DNA of 64,000 nt from Candidatus Moranbacteria bacterium GW2011_GWC2_40_12 (GTDB lineage Bacteria; Patescibacteria; Paceibacteria; Moranbacterales; UBA11712), in contig LBYD01000002.1 in NCBI GenBank assembly GCA_000995965.1, positions 328,697 through 392,696 on the forward strand, read 5' to 3'. Under the pieces are notes generated by a model, which saw only the letters and a list, made by a program, of their open reading frames with translations, did no database searches and had not been told where the DNA came from. The position numbers and the translations under genes were made by a program. Below are positions 1-9,009 of this stretch, piece after piece. Positions within the stretch are counted from its first letter, which is position 1. Every line of letters begins with the position of its first letter.

Positions 1-279
1 GCCCAAATTAGACGTGATTATCACGGGGATATCTTTATATCCAGGGTCTTTTTTGATGTTGCCAAGCAAAACAATTCCGTCCGTCCCGGGAAGGATTATA
101 TCAAGAAGAATAAGGTCAATCTTGTTCTTTTTGAGTGTTTCAAGAGCGGCCTCGGCATTTGTCGCATTGAAAATCCCGTAGTTTTCCTGGGAGAATTTTC
201 TCTGAAGAAGTCCGCTGATAAAGGCGTCGTCTTCGACAATAAGAATATATCCTGCTTTATTTTGATCCTTGTTTTCCAT
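1..279 (-). CDS. response regulator receiver domain protein, partial
   Basis: The first 93 codons of a CheY-like receiver domain are present; the C-terminus lies outside the window. The acidic pocket is visible in VEDDAF near residue 16, and the phospho-acceptor Asp lies in LILLDIILPG near residue 60, followed by the usual PVIITSN strand with its conserved Ser/Thr. The start codon is at 277-279. It is probably a single-domain regulator or the input half of a larger one; the truncation prevents a decision. A second CheY-like protein (39507-39881) sits in the pilus cluster and shares the same layout. Confidence 0.85.
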   Translation of the reverse strand, partial: MENKDQNKAGYILIVEDDAFISGLLQRKFSQENYGIFNATNAEAALETLKKNKIDLILLDIILPGTDGIVLLGNIKKDPGYKDIPVIITSNLG

Positions 280-363
280 GTTTTTTATTGAGTTTATTAT
301 TTCTGCTTATAATTCTATATTTATCCTGCGATAAGGTCAAATTTTCCCGGGAGTATGTCCTGA

Positions 364-398
364 AAAGAAAAAGCCGCCCTCTCTTGCGGGAAGGCGGG
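364..398 (-). terminator. rho-independent terminator after the radical SAM gene
   Basis: Read on the minus strand, CCGCCTTCCC and GAGGGCGG pair around a short GCAAGA loop and are followed by CTTTTTCTTTT. It lies just past the stop codon of the radical SAM gene and ahead of the response regulator start. Confidence 0.7.
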
Positions 399-422
399 TG
401 GTTTGGCAAGGCAGGCCCTTTA

Positions 423-1901
423 TCATTTCGTGATTCTTTCCGCGAAGCCAATGAAGTGTTCTCCGAAGATTGCATGGACGACAGCTTCAGAAAAAAGGCC
501 GGGCTTGAACAGAGCTGTTTTCACAAGAAGTTTCCAATATAGCCAGCGCTGTTTCGACAAAAAGCCGATTTTCCAGAGGCTTCCGAGAAAAGCTTTGATA
601 TCTCTCCCGGATATTTTTCCCTTGACCGTTCGATGATAGACTTGAAACTCTGTGTAAATTCTCCCGTAGTAATTTTTCGGAGAATAAAGTTCCTCGATCA
701 AGAGCTTGTATCCTTTCAAAAGATTCTCCTTACCCATTTTTGGGACGATATTAGTGTCGTTGAAAGTGTTGTCCCATTTTTTATACCCGTTATCAATGCG
801 GCCCTCTCCGTCAAGTCTCATATAGAGATCGGTTTCCGGCAAGGCAATCAAGGGACCAACCATCGCGACGACGATACCTGTCAATTCGATAAAATCAGCC
901 ATGGCTTTGAAGGCAGCAAGAGTGTCGCTATCAAAGCCGACAATGAATCCAGCCATCACTTTCATGCCGTGCCGCTGGATGATTTCAACTGAATCGGCGA
1001 GGTTTCGTTTGAGGTTTTGATATTTCCCGCAATCTTGCAAGGCTTTCAGGTTTGGGGTTTCAATGCCGACGAAGACCTGGTGAAAATTCGATTCACTCAT
1101 GAGCCGCATGAGCTCCTCGTCTTCGGCGATGTTTATGCTGACTTGGGAAAAAAACTTGAAGGGATGGCCATGCTGTTTTTGCCACGCGATGAGAACGCGC
1201 AGAAATTTTTTGGCTGCCATTTTATTGCCGATAAAGTTGTCATCGACAATAAATACAGAGCCGCGCCAGCCTAATTCATATATTGCTTGCAATTCGGCCA
1301 TCATTTGAGTTGGCGTTTTTGTCCGCACTTTCTCCCCAAAGATTTTTCTGATGTCACAAAACTCGCATTTGAATGGGCACCCGCGTGAAAATTGGATAGA
1401 CATAGTCGCGTATTTATCCATTTTTATCAGGTGCCACGCTGGGAGAGGCGTTTCGCAAAGATCGGGAAATTTTTGGCAGGTGTAGCTCGGCAACGCGTTT
1501 CCCGCTTCAAGATCCGACAGCAGGGAGGGCAAGACATTTTCCGCCTCGCCCCGGAGGACATGATCGACGCCCGGAAATTTTTCCCGAGCCGTGGTGAAAG
1601 CGGGGCCGCCTCCCACTACAGTTTTTCCAAAATCCTTGCACCGCTTTATTACCTCGTTGGCGCTTTGGAGCTGAATGAGCATCGCGCTGACAAAAACAAC
1701 ATCTGCCCATTTTATATGTTCTTCAGTGAGAGGCTCGATATTGATGTCAACAAGCTCTATTTCCCATTCTTTTGGGAGCATGGAAGCAATTGTGGGAAGT
1801 CCAAGGGGAGGAAAAGCGGCTTCCTTGCCGACAAATGGCAGGGCCCCTTCATATTCCCAGAAAGACGGCGGACACTTTGGATAAACAAGCAACGCTTTCA
1901 T
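423..1901 (-). CDS. B12-binding domain radical SAM protein
   Basis: This 492-aa protein has a cobalamin-binding-like Rossmann domain (about residues 1-150, with the GGGPAF loop) and a radical SAM barrel with the cluster motif C175-x3-C179-x2-C182 (RGCPFKCEFCD). The C-terminal part (about 370-492) resembles the DUF4070 extension of this family. Family members use S-adenosylmethionine and a 4Fe-4S cluster for methylation or C-C chemistry, often on lipids or natural products; the substrate cannot be read from the sequence. It is a single-gene unit with its own terminator. The start is chosen at the ATG giving MKALLVYPKCPP, the usual N-terminus of the family. Confidence 0.85.
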   Translation of the reverse strand: MKALLVYPKCPPSFWEYEGALPFVGKEAAFPPLGLPTIASMLPKEWEIELVDINIEPLTEEHIKWADVVFVSAMLIQLQSANEVIKRCKDFGKTVVGGGPAFTTAREKFPGVDHVLRGEAENVLPSLLSDLEAGNALPSYTCQKFPDLCETPLPAWHLIKMDKYATMSIQFSRGCPFKCEFCDIRKIFGEKVRTKTPTQMMAELQAIYELGWRGSVFIVDDNFIGNKMAAKKFLRVLIAWQKQHGHPFKFFSQVSINIAEDEELMRLMSESNFHQVFVGIETPNLKALQDCGKYQNLKRNLADSVEIIQRHGMKVMAGFIVGFDSDTLAAFKAMADFIELTGIVVAMVGPLIALPETDLYMRLDGEGRIDNGYKKWDNTFNDTNIVPKMGKENLLKGYKLLIEELYSPKNYYGRIYTEFQVYHRTVKGKISGRDIKAFLGSLWKIGFLSKQRWLYWKLLVKTALFKPGLFSEAVVHAIFGEHFIGFAERITK

Positions 1902-2018
1902 AGCGCTTTCTCCTTTTTTGAAGTGGGGTTTGCTATTTTAACGGATTTTTCCGATTGATATTTTAACGAGCCAAAGCTATATATAATATCAGTTCGTTGA
2001 ACTGGTGCTTTCGAAATG

Positions 2019-2090
2019 GGCGACCAGAGGGAATCGAACCCTCGTTCTTGGGACCACAACCCAATGTCCTGCCATTGAACGATGGCCGCC
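2019..2090 (-). tRNA. tRNA-His (GTG)
   Basis: A cloverleaf folds on the minus strand. The anticodon loop is TTGTGGT on a TTGGG/CCCAA stem, the T arm is GAGGG-TTCGATT-CCCTC, and the acceptor pairs through an extra G(-1):C73 base pair, the histidine identity element. CCA is not encoded. Confidence 0.93.
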
Positions 2091-2100
2091 ATGTTTTTTG

Positions 2101-2173
2101 TGCGCGCACCAGGGCTCGAACCTGGGACCGTTTGCTTAAGAGGCAACTGCTCTACCAGCTGAGCTATGCGCGC
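2101..2173 (-). tRNA. tRNA-Lys (CTT)
   Basis: Minus-strand cloverleaf with acceptor GCGCGCA/TGCGCGC and discriminator A. The anticodon loop CTCTTAA gives CTT, and the T arm is CCAGG-TTCGAGC-CCTGG. It lies 10 bp upstream of tRNA-His and is probably co-transcribed with it. Confidence 0.93.
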
Positions 2174-2289
2174 AGATAAATATTGCCCAGTGTACTGAAT
2201 AATTAGGTGTAAGGCAACAAAGACTTGTCTCCCGGGGAGGCCCGTCTCCAATGAATTTTCGGCGGGTAAAAATCTCACCTCCAGTTTTG

Positions 2290-2361
2290 TGTCCCCGCGA
2301 GGAATCGAACCTCGATCTAGAGCTTAGAAGGCTCCCGTTCTATCCGTTGAACTACAGGGAC
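2290..2361 (-). tRNA. tRNA-Arg (TCT)
   Basis: Minus-strand cloverleaf with acceptor GTCCCTG/CGGGGAC (one G-T pair) and discriminator A. The anticodon loop CTTCTAA gives TCT (AGA/AGG codons). Its 5' end closely matches a tRNA fragment at 32297-32317. Confidence 0.92.
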
Positions 2362-2425
2362 AAGCATACGAACAAATTATCACATTCAGTGAGTATATCT
2401 AATTTAGATGTTGAAGTCAATTATC

Positions 2426-3727
2426 TCACAATCCATTGGCTTTTTTGTATTCTTTCCATTCTTTGCTTGACCAATCAGACGGTTTTTCAGTTATCTTTTC
2501 TTCTCCGGGATGGGGATATTTGGATGGCGAGTCGTAGCTCGATTTGAATTCCGATTTTCGGATGAGATTTCCGTCCGCGCCATAGACTTCCTGATAGAGA
2601 ACCGTTTTCATGGCGCCGCCTGCGCCGCGCGAAGTGATCGTCGGTCCTACAAGCTTTGTCTCACGCCCGTCTTTGGTTCCATAAAAATCAAATGTGAGCT
2701 GAGTCCCTTCGATATGGGTTTGGATGAGGATATATCCCGGCGTATCGTTTACGAAGCGAAGATCGGGATTGGGAATATATACCGTCGCGTCGGTTCCCTG
2801 CGGGGCGTAGTATTGCACCGGGTAGGCGTGGTTGGTGCGGGCGGTGATTTTGAGGCCGGCGTTGAGCGCCGCCCGAAAGCAAGTCGTTGAAACCTGGCAC
2901 ATTCCTCCGCCGTATTCGGGAATGGTTTTGTCCACCTTGATGACGAGTTCTGGAAGATATCCGGTTGACTTGTCGACAGGGCCGAGCGTTTTGATGAAAG
3001 AGAACTCCTCACCGGGTTTTATCAGCACGCCGTTGAATCGCTTCGCGCCGACTCCAATATTATGGATCCGGTTCTTGGGCGAGCCGCGAAAATTGGAAAT
3101 TCCTGTTGCGATGAGTTCCTTGATGCCGTATTGAGCGACGTCGGAACTTGAAACCTCTGGTTTCATGATATTCGTTTCAATTTCGATATCTTTCGCGTAG
3201 GGATTTTTTTCGAGTTCCGAGCGGATTTTTTCGAGGCTCTTTTCAGGGTTGATTTCAAATCCGTTCTTGCTTACGGCAAAGGCGGAAACTTTTCCCTCCG
3301 AAAAAGTGAGTTTCGCGTTTTCGGGATTCACGCGAGTCTCATTTTGGGCGTTTTCGAGATATTTCTTGAGGCTAACCTCGTCAACGGAAAGCCTGGTTGA
3401 TATTTTGGTGTGATAGCGGTCCCGGATCTGGGTCAGAAAGCGGAAATATATCGTGAGGCTCGGATGGCTGGACGGAGAAAAATTTATATTCTCGGCTTCG
3501 GAGTCGTAGCCCGAATTGATTTTGAGCGACGGGCGGATCCTTATCCAGCCAAGAAGACTGTTTTTTTCGACGGCGATCTTTTGTCCGCTGAAATGAAAGA
3601 AGAGCGGAGAGCCGATCACTTCCTGGACTTTGTCCACTGAAAAATCGCCGAGACTCAACTCTTCGGCCTGGGTAATCAGCGGAAAACTCAAAAATAAAAT
3701 TGTAGCAAAAATAATTTTCTGCCTCAT
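2426..3727 (-). CDS. VanW family secreted protein
   Basis: A 433-aa exported protein. The start is set at the ATG at 3725-3727 because it gives a clean signal peptide (MRQKIIFATILFLSFPLITQ, cut near QAEE); the frame is open 40 codons further upstream but that part looks non-coding. The middle resembles a putative peptidoglycan-binding domain, and the C-terminal half is a VanW domain with the hallmark GGGMCQVSTT and NHAYPVQYY motifs. VanW proteins are named from vancomycin-resistance clusters, but their biochemical role is unknown; an envelope or peptidoglycan role is inferred from the domains. Confidence 0.85.
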   Translation of the reverse strand: MRQKIIFATILFLSFPLITQAEELSLGDFSVDKVQEVIGSPLFFHFSGQKIAVEKNSLLGWIRIRPSLKINSGYDSEAENINFSPSSHPSLTIYFRFLTQIRDRYHTKISTRLSVDEVSLKKYLENAQNETRVNPENAKLTFSEGKVSAFAVSKNGFEINPEKSLEKIRSELEKNPYAKDIEIETNIMKPEVSSSDVAQYGIKELIATGISNFRGSPKNRIHNIGVGAKRFNGVLIKPGEEFSFIKTLGPVDKSTGYLPELVIKVDKTIPEYGGGMCQVSTTCFRAALNAGLKITARTNHAYPVQYYAPQGTDATVYIPNPDLRFVNDTPGYILIQTHIEGTQLTFDFYGTKDGRETKLVGPTITSRGAGGAMKTVLYQEVYGADGNLIRKSEFKSSYDSPSKYPHPGEEKITEKPSDWSSKEWKEYKKANGL

Positions 3728-3845
3728 TGTATTTAGAATACTTGAAAATGCATTATTATACAATATTACAATATTTATTTTCGGAAATAAATACAATTTA
3801 GCATTTTCCCACGGCCGTATAATTTTGCTAATTTTGTGCGTTCTC

Positions 3846-3897
3846 AATAAAAAACAGGCCGGTCCGCGACGGAAACGTGTCCGTCGGGATCAGCCTG
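3846..3897 (-). terminator. long terminator hairpin before the VanW gene
   Basis: On the minus strand CAGGC/GCCTG, GATCC/GGTCC-type and CGACGGA/TCCGTCG pair in a nearly continuous stem with an about 6-nt loop, then TTTTTTATT follows. It is the second of two hairpins after the purine operon and separates it from the VanW gene. Confidence 0.7.
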
Positions 3898-3965
3898 GGT
3901 ATAATCCCTTCTAACATTTAATGTTAGGATAATATTATATCAATATTTTCGATATTCTTGCATAA

Positions 3966-3996
3966 GAAAACCCTGTCCCGAGGGAGGGGGACAGGG
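3966..3996 (-). terminator. terminator of the purB-purE-purC operon
   Basis: On the minus strand CCCTGTCCC and GGGACAGGG form a 9-bp stem followed by TTTTCTTAT. It lies about 30 bp past the purC stop codon. Confidence 0.75.
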
Positions 3997-4027
3997 TGCT
4001 GAGGTTACTGTTTCAGTAAAGGTGCCG

Positions 4028-5194
4028 TTAGATTTGATGCTGATGCATTGCCAAACAGCAGCGCAGATTACGGCGGCCGGTTTCCAGGACGTTGGCATTC
4101 GTCATGGTAACTGTCTTATCGGCGGCAATGTGATAATCGCCCTGGCCGGTCTCCTTTGACCGGAGCCGAAAGTTCTCTTTGCAGTCATATTCACGCATGC
4201 AAGCCAAGGCCAGCTCTTCCATGCCGCGGGCGCGGTATTTGTCTCCCAGCTCCGTCCAGAACGTCGGGCGCCAGCGGCTACTGTCCGTGGTGCCTTTTTC
4301 GTCGCCGAGGCGGACCACGCCTTTTTCCCGGTTGTAGCGGGCAAAGTCCATGAATGCCCGAGGGTTGAATTCCGGCCATTCCTGCCATTCGTTTCTCCGG
4401 CGGCCGATACTGGTCAGAGCCTTACCGAAAAAATAGTCTATGAATTCGTTGAAGTCATGAGGCACATAGCCGACCGGGTTAATGGGCAGGCCTTCCGGAA
4501 ACTGGAAAAATTCAAATTTGTCGTCCGGATGCTGGTAACCGCACCATTTGCCATGCCGGGCGATCTCGAGGTGCAGTTTCATGGAGATGCCGTAAATATA
4601 GTTGGCGACATCGGCGTCGCCGACCGTTTCCGCAAATTCCTTGAGCGTCAAGTTCTGATCCTTATGGCCTTTCGACGCCTTGGAAGTCGGAGTCAGCATG
4701 AGGCGGGGCAACTCGTCGCCGAGCCTCAGACCTTTGGGAATTTCCTGGCCGCAGATTTCGGTTTTTCCCACGCCAGATCCCTCTAGAGTGTCTCGGACAA
4801 TGCATTCGACTTTGAATGGGCTTTCCGCCTGAAGATGCAGGGTGCTCCTCAAGAGAATTTCCGGCGGCAGGAGCCGCGTCAATTCTTTGTGCTCTCCTTC
4901 GAGGTCCAATGTAACCTGGTCAATGGGCACAAAGCCACCGACAATTTGGGTGAACAGCTTGTCCAGGGCCCGGATGATCATGCCTTTTCCCGGATAATGG
5001 GCCGGGACATTACCTTCCAAAAGATGCTTTTGGTCAAAGGCGCCGATGAGGTCCCGGACGACCATCAGTAAGAGGCTATAGAACTCAAAGATGGCTCTGA
5101 CTTTACCGTCATAATACTTTTTGAGCCCCGGAATCTGGACATCGATCACCGGCGCGGCTGTCAAAGGGTTCATTCCACCAAAAAGTTTTAACAT
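4028..5194 (-). CDS. purC: phosphoribosylaminoimidazole-succinocarboxamide (SAICAR) synthase
   Basis: This 388-aa protein matches PurC. YYDGKVRAIFEF stands for the first ATP-binding strand, LIGAFDQ with HYPGKG for the nucleotide/CAIR site, ECIVRDTLEGSG for the conserved ECxxR-xxxGS strand, and LTPTSKASKGHKDQNLT for the aspartate-binding loop. The enzyme joins CAIR and aspartate using ATP to give SAICAR. It is much longer than the 230-300 aa of typical bacterial PurC; the extra residues are in the middle and C-terminus. It has a GGAGAGGAG site before the ATG. It is the last gene of a three-gene operon whose products act in sequence (PurE, PurC, PurB). Confidence 0.85.
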   Translation of the reverse strand: MLKLFGGMNPLTAAPVIDVQIPGLKKYYDGKVRAIFEFYSLLLMVVRDLIGAFDQKHLLEGNVPAHYPGKGMIIRALDKLFTQIVGGFVPIDQVTLDLEGEHKELTRLLPPEILLRSTLHLQAESPFKVECIVRDTLEGSGVGKTEICGQEIPKGLRLGDELPRLMLTPTSKASKGHKDQNLTLKEFAETVGDADVANYIYGISMKLHLEIARHGKWCGYQHPDDKFEFFQFPEGLPINPVGYVPHDFNEFIDYFFGKALTSIGRRRNEWQEWPEFNPRAFMDFARYNREKGVVRLGDEKGTTDSSRWRPTFWTELGDKYRARGMEELALACMREYDCKENFRLRSKETGQGDYHIAADKTVTMTNANVLETGRRNLRCCLAMHQHQI

Positions 5195-5250
5195 ACTCGT
5201 CTTCTCCTCTCCGTTATTAATTATTCCCCGGCTTTTGAGGGGGTTAGGGA

Positions 5251-5772
5251 TTATGCAGGCCAGCCGTGCTCGTCGGCTAATTTTAGAGCAGCTTTCTCCA
5301 CGTCCTGGACCATGCCGATACGCTTGTTTTTCAGTTTCAGCTCAAAAAGCTTTTCCTTAATGGCTAAAATCTGGATGGCAGCAATAGCGGCATTTTTTGC
5401 TCCGTTAATGGCCATAGTCATAACGGGTACGCCGGGCGGCATCTGGACAGATGCCAGAAGAGCGTCCAGGCCTCCAAGCGTCGAGGAAGACGAAGCAAGC
5501 GGAACGGCGATGACTGGTAGCGTTGTATGGCTGGCGACAATGCCGGCCAAATGGGCGGCCATGCCAGCGGCGCAGATAAACACCTTGCAGCCGCGCTTTT
5601 CCCATTCTTTTACTGTATCTTCGACTCTCTTTGGTGTGCGATGGCCGGATGCAACAGTGCTGGCAAAGAGAACTTCATACTCTTCCAGCGTAGCCTTTGC
5701 CGGTTCAACCAGAGGTCGGTCGGAAATGCTGCCCATGATAATACCGGCCAAAATAGGATATTTTGGTGCCAT
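5251..5772 (-). CDS. purE: 5-(carboxyamino)imidazole ribonucleotide mutase / AIR carboxylase
   Basis: A 173-aa PurE. The IIMGSISD loop, SGHRTP catalytic loop (canonical SAHRTP), AAGMAAHLAG and QMPPGVPV motifs mark the family and look class I-like. Class I enzymes usually need PurK to supply N5-CAIR, but no purK lies near. The start was moved to the ATG at 5770-5772 because GGAGG sits 5 nt before it; an open upstream extension of 19 codons lacks homology and overlaps the purB stop. The gap to purB is short, so the genes are co-transcribed. Confidence 0.88.
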   Translation of the reverse strand: MAPKYPILAGIIMGSISDRPLVEPAKATLEEYEVLFASTVASGHRTPKRVEDTVKEWEKRGCKVFICAAGMAAHLAGIVASHTTLPVIAVPLASSSSTLGGLDALLASVQMPPGVPVMTMAINGAKNAAIAAIQILAIKEKLFELKLKNKRIGMVQDVEKAALKLADEHGWPA

Positions 5773-5815
5773 AACATCCTCCATTTTCAGCCCGTTTGCA
5801 CAGGCCGGGTTCAGG

Positions 5816-7432
5816 TTATTCCGCATCATGCGGCAATTTTGAAATGTAGAGTAATTTATCCGCTGCGTCGAAAGTGCGCCTAAAGAAGATCTTCAAGGCC
5901 TCCAGCTCCTCTTTGGCCTTTTTCGCCGCGGGTTCCACCAGTTTTTGCCAATTCAGCAAGCCGCGGAGTTCCTCGCGCAGCTCAACTGGCAATTGAAATT
6001 TCTCCATGAACGATTCGAGACCGCGGCCAAACTGTTCGGCGTTAGCATACGAGCCATCGTTATTAATGGAGATTTTTTGCAGTTCACGGTAGGGGTCGCC
6101 ATCAATGCCAGCTCGTTTCAGAACCGTCTGAATCGAACTGCCTGCCATTCCGGGATACTCATCAAGAATCCAGCTGATTTTCTTGGGGTTCGGCTGATAG
6201 CTCTTCAGCTCTTTTGAGATACGCGGCAGAGCGATAAAGATTGGCATGAAGACGTTACCCAGATTCCGGCAGAGATAGGAACGACCCATGTCTCCGCCGT
6301 GGGGGAAGTCCATCAGCTCACGCGCCAGGTTTAGCAAGAGAGCTATGCTCTCGCGGAGCATTTTCCTTCCGCCTTCGTGGCCCCATCCGTTGGATTTTCC
6401 GGGCATAATAGAAGATCCTTTGGCGCCAGCCCTTTTGACCTTCACGAATAATTGCGCAGGACAGCTGGCAAGAGACAGAAAGTCGCTGGTGATCTTTATG
6501 ACCTCGTTCAAAATGGCAGTGATGGTCATGAAGATTTGCGCCTCGACCACGTAAGTGACGGATTGGGCGGTGACGGGTTCATAGTGTAGGCCGAAGCTTT
6601 CCACGAAATCTTTGGCAAACTCCCACCAATCAATGTCGGGGTAGGCGGCGTAGTGGCACATGAGCTGGCCGGTAGCACCGCCCATCTTGCCGGAAAACGG
6701 CTGGAAGGTGTCGCGGTTAATCATGAGCTTCTTGACCAGATATTTGATCGCGTTGAGACCGATGACGGACTTGGTGCAAAGAGCAATCGGTTCGGCAGAT
6801 TGTTGATGGGTGAACTCCGGAATGATCAAGGGCCCGTTTTGCTCGCAAGTTTCCACGAAGGTGATTTGATCCAGGCAATACGTGGAGAGAAACTTTATGA
6901 AGTGCCCGAAGAGTTCATTTCCCATGAGTCCCATAACGATGCTCATCGGGTCTTCCGAAGTGCCCGCGAAATGAAGTCCTTCCACGGAAGACTCAAGTTC
7001 CGGAAAAAGGTGGAGGACTTTGAGTTTCAGGTAGTCTCCCGCGGCCGCCGTGTCATGTTCAGTCACCCGTTCGATCAATTCCGCTTGGCGAACTTCCTCC
7101 GCGGTAATCCCAATGCCCTGAATTTTTTCGATGTCTTCCGCGCTTAGCTCCTGGATGATTTTTTGGTGCTTGAATTTGCCATTGTAGCTTTTCATGATCC
7201 GGGCCAACGCAAAGAAGTATTCCTTCATGACCATGAACCGGAGCAGCCCGAGACGGCGTCCAGAAGTGATATTGCACAAGAAATCCGTGCTATCGCCATA
7301 GCGGCCAAGTCCCGGGATTGGAGATTCCAATCGTTCCCGATCATCTCGCGTCAATTCGTAGCCGAAGAGTTCGTGCCGGCCGATAAATTTCCAGCCATAT
7401 CCCGCAACCATTTCTTCAAGTTTTTTACTCAT
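5816..7432 (-). CDS. purB: adenylosuccinate lyase family protein
   Basis: A 538-aa member of the fumarase/aspartase lyase family. The signature loop KGSSIMPGKSNGW, the TSEDPMS segment and the VTEHDTAAAG helix (general-acid region) are all present. PurB cleaves SAICAR to AICAR and also adenylosuccinate to AMP, so it serves both arms of purine synthesis. It is longer than the usual 430-480 aa. A GGGAGAG site precedes the ATG. It is the first gene of purB-purE-purC; codon use is GC-richer than in most neighbours. Confidence 0.88.
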   Translation of the reverse strand: MSKKLEEMVAGYGWKFIGRHELFGYELTRDDRERLESPIPGLGRYGDSTDFLCNITSGRRLGLLRFMVMKEYFFALARIMKSYNGKFKHQKIIQELSAEDIEKIQGIGITAEEVRQAELIERVTEHDTAAAGDYLKLKVLHLFPELESSVEGLHFAGTSEDPMSIVMGLMGNELFGHFIKFLSTYCLDQITFVETCEQNGPLIIPEFTHQQSAEPIALCTKSVIGLNAIKYLVKKLMINRDTFQPFSGKMGGATGQLMCHYAAYPDIDWWEFAKDFVESFGLHYEPVTAQSVTYVVEAQIFMTITAILNEVIKITSDFLSLASCPAQLFVKVKRAGAKGSSIMPGKSNGWGHEGGRKMLRESIALLLNLARELMDFPHGGDMGRSYLCRNLGNVFMPIFIALPRISKELKSYQPNPKKISWILDEYPGMAGSSIQTVLKRAGIDGDPYRELQKISINNDGSYANAEQFGRGLESFMEKFQLPVELREELRGLLNWQKLVEPAAKKAKEELEALKIFFRRTFDAADKLLYISKLPHDAE

Positions 7433-7667
7433 GTTCTCTCTCCCGAAAATATTTTATTAACTGATTGTCAGTGATATGGTTGAAATAGCTTTCGCTACAT
7501 TATGAGGTTTTTAAAGTTCAGAAACACAAAAACCAAGCCCTCCCAAGCCTGGCCCTCCGTGCCTATAATCTAGGGAAAAACACGCAAAAAAGCAAGAAAA
7601 TATTAGCCGGAACACATTTTCAGCTTTGACTTGAAAAATTGCGAAATACTTAGTAAAAATACATCAT

Positions 7668-7695
7668 CAATAATTATGCTATAGCATTAATATTG
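7668..7695. promoter_or_regulatory. 28-bp imperfect palindrome upstream of the purine operon
   Basis: The two 14-nt halves (left half CAATAATTATGCTA) match as inverted repeats at 12 of 14 positions. It sits in the 333-bp gene-free stretch between hsp20 and purB, about 240 bp upstream of purB. An operator is possible; an AT-rich chance palindrome is the alternative. Nothing else in 7433-7716 is recognised. Confidence 0.3.
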
Positions 7696-7716
7696 TTGAT
7701 TGTGACATTTTCAATC

Positions 7717-7744
7717 AAAAAACGAACCTCGCGGTCCGTTTTTT
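7717..7744 (-). terminator. terminator after hsp20
   Basis: AAAAAACG-x-ACC and GGT-x-CGTTTTTT pair around a TCGC loop, so the hairpin has T-runs on both strands. Its position 20 bp past the Hsp20 stop supports use on the minus strand. Confidence 0.7.
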
Positions 7745-7765
7745 GAAAAGTATATAATTTGTAAC

Positions 7766-8320
7766 CTAGAAACCCCGCACCTGAATCCTTTTTGTCTTCG
7801 TTGTATCAGCTTTCGGGAGCCTCAAAGTCAAAATGCCGTTTTTCATGGCGGCTTCGGCTTTGTCAGCCAAAACTTCAACCGGCAAAATCACCGAACGGGA
7901 AAAAGTTCCCCAATAACATTCCTGGTAATAATAGTTTTCACCCTCAACCTTTTCATCATTCTTTCTTTCACCGCGAATCGTCACCATATCGTTATTGATC
8001 GAAACATCCAGATCTTCCGGCTTCACTCCGGCAATTGTCGACTTAATAACAATATCATTATCCGTTTGGTAGACGTCAATAGTGAGCTGTCCCTCCGAAT
8101 CGCCAGCCCAGCTCTCATCCTGTTCGGCTGGAGCTTCCGCTTCCTGCGCGGTCGGTTCGATTGAATAATCCTCCTGCGGAGCGGTCTCTGGCTGGATATT
8201 GGTTCCTCCATATGAAACCGGGGCGGTAGTCCCGCCGTAGCCGTATGAAGACTGGCCGTGCTCGCCGGGAATTTTTCTAGCGCCGGTTAGTCTTTCAAAA
8301 AATGATCGTTTTTCTTTCAT
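7766..8320 (-). CDS. Hsp20/alpha-crystallin small heat-shock protein
   Basis: A 184-aa small heat-shock protein. An unusual Gly/Tyr/Pro/Glu-rich N-terminal region (about residues 18-72) precedes the alpha-crystallin domain (about 78-170), which carries LTIDVYQTDNDIVIKSTIAG and the A-x-x-x-NGILTLRLPK strand. It would act as an ATP-independent holdase that keeps unfolded proteins soluble in the cytoplasm. The start codon is directly preceded by the ATTCGTAATTCGTA leader words shared with several pilus genes and gatA. Confidence 0.93.
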   Translation of the reverse strand: MKEKRSFFERLTGARKIPGEHGQSSYGYGGTTAPVSYGGTNIQPETAPQEDYSIEPTAQEAEAPAEQDESWAGDSEGQLTIDVYQTDNDIVIKSTIAGVKPEDLDVSINNDMVTIRGERKNDEKVEGENYYYQECYWGTFSRSVILPVEVLADKAEAAMKNGILTLRLPKADTTKTKRIQVRGF

Positions 8321-8329
8321 ATGATTTCT

Positions 8330-8372
8330 CTACGAATTACGAATCATATACGAATATGCGAATAATTTTAGG
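8330..8372 (-). repeat. short copy of the ATTCGTAA spacer repeat
   Basis: Read on the minus strand, ATTCGCATATTCGTA and ATTCGTAATTCGTA words run up to the hsp20 start. The arrangement is the same as upstream of pilC (41097-41160). Confidence 0.7.
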
Positions 8373-8400
8373 TGATTTTAGTATATAACCATCCGGCGAT

Positions 8401-9009
8401 TTAATCAAGCTTGCGTATGTTGAAAATAATAATGGATATATTTATCAAAAAAGTTATTCCCAAAACGATTCCAACAAGCCAACTCGTGAACTCTCCTTTC
8501 TGGATGACGAGAAAATTGAAGAGAAGATGGATGAATGCCGGAGGGACAACCGTTCGCATTGCCAGAAATCTCACATTTCTTTCCCGGCTGGCGATGAGCG
8601 CTGAAATAAGGAAAAAAGTGAGAATATGAAGCAAGCCAATAGCTGAAAGGGAGAAAAGAGTGTCGCTGTCAAGGCTGCCAATATCCCAAATCTTTTTCCT
8701 GTTAGTGAGAAGAATGAGAAATATTTCCGCTGCGCCAAAGAACGATCCGGCGACGAGAGACGCCGCGAAGAATTTGAATCGGTTGAGATTGAAATATCCC
8801 CGCAAAATGAAAACAGCGGAAAAATATTTGAAACTTTCTTCAATAATGGCCGAAGCGACGAGAAAAAAAGTGAGATTATTATACACTTCAAAAATTATTT
8901 CTTTTCGGTAAAAAATGTTTACGACGACGGCCAGAAATTGTTCAGCGGCGACGGATGCCAGAGCCATCAAGACTCCAGCAAGCGGGGCGCCAAGAAGAAT
9001 GCTCGTCAT
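8401..9009 (-). CDS. PrsW-like membrane metalloprotease
   Basis: A 202-aa polytopic membrane protein with about six hydrophobic segments. The motifs that define the PrsW branch of the CPBP/PrsW superfamily are present in order: EESFK, FFGAAE, H-x-x-x-F in HILTFFL, and HLLFNF. In Bacillus PrsW performs site-1 cleavage of the anti-sigma factor RsiW; the target here is unknown. It overlaps the tsaD stop by 4 nt, so the two are translationally coupled. Confidence 0.75.
   Translation of the reverse strand: MTSILLGAPLAGVLMALASVAAEQFLAVVVNIFYRKEIIFEVYNNLTFFLVASAIIEESFKYFSAVFILRGYFNLNRFKFFAASLVAGSFFGAAEIFLILLTNRKKIWDIGSLDSDTLFSLSAIGLLHILTFFLISALIASRERNVRFLAMRTVVPPAFIHLLFNFLVIQKGEFTSWLVGIVLGITFLINISIIIFNIRKLD

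Noticed and set aside
1898..2278. Open frame of 126 codons on the minus strand
   Set aside because: It runs through tRNA-His and tRNA-Lys (peptide pieces such as ARIAQLVEQLP are classic tRNA translations).
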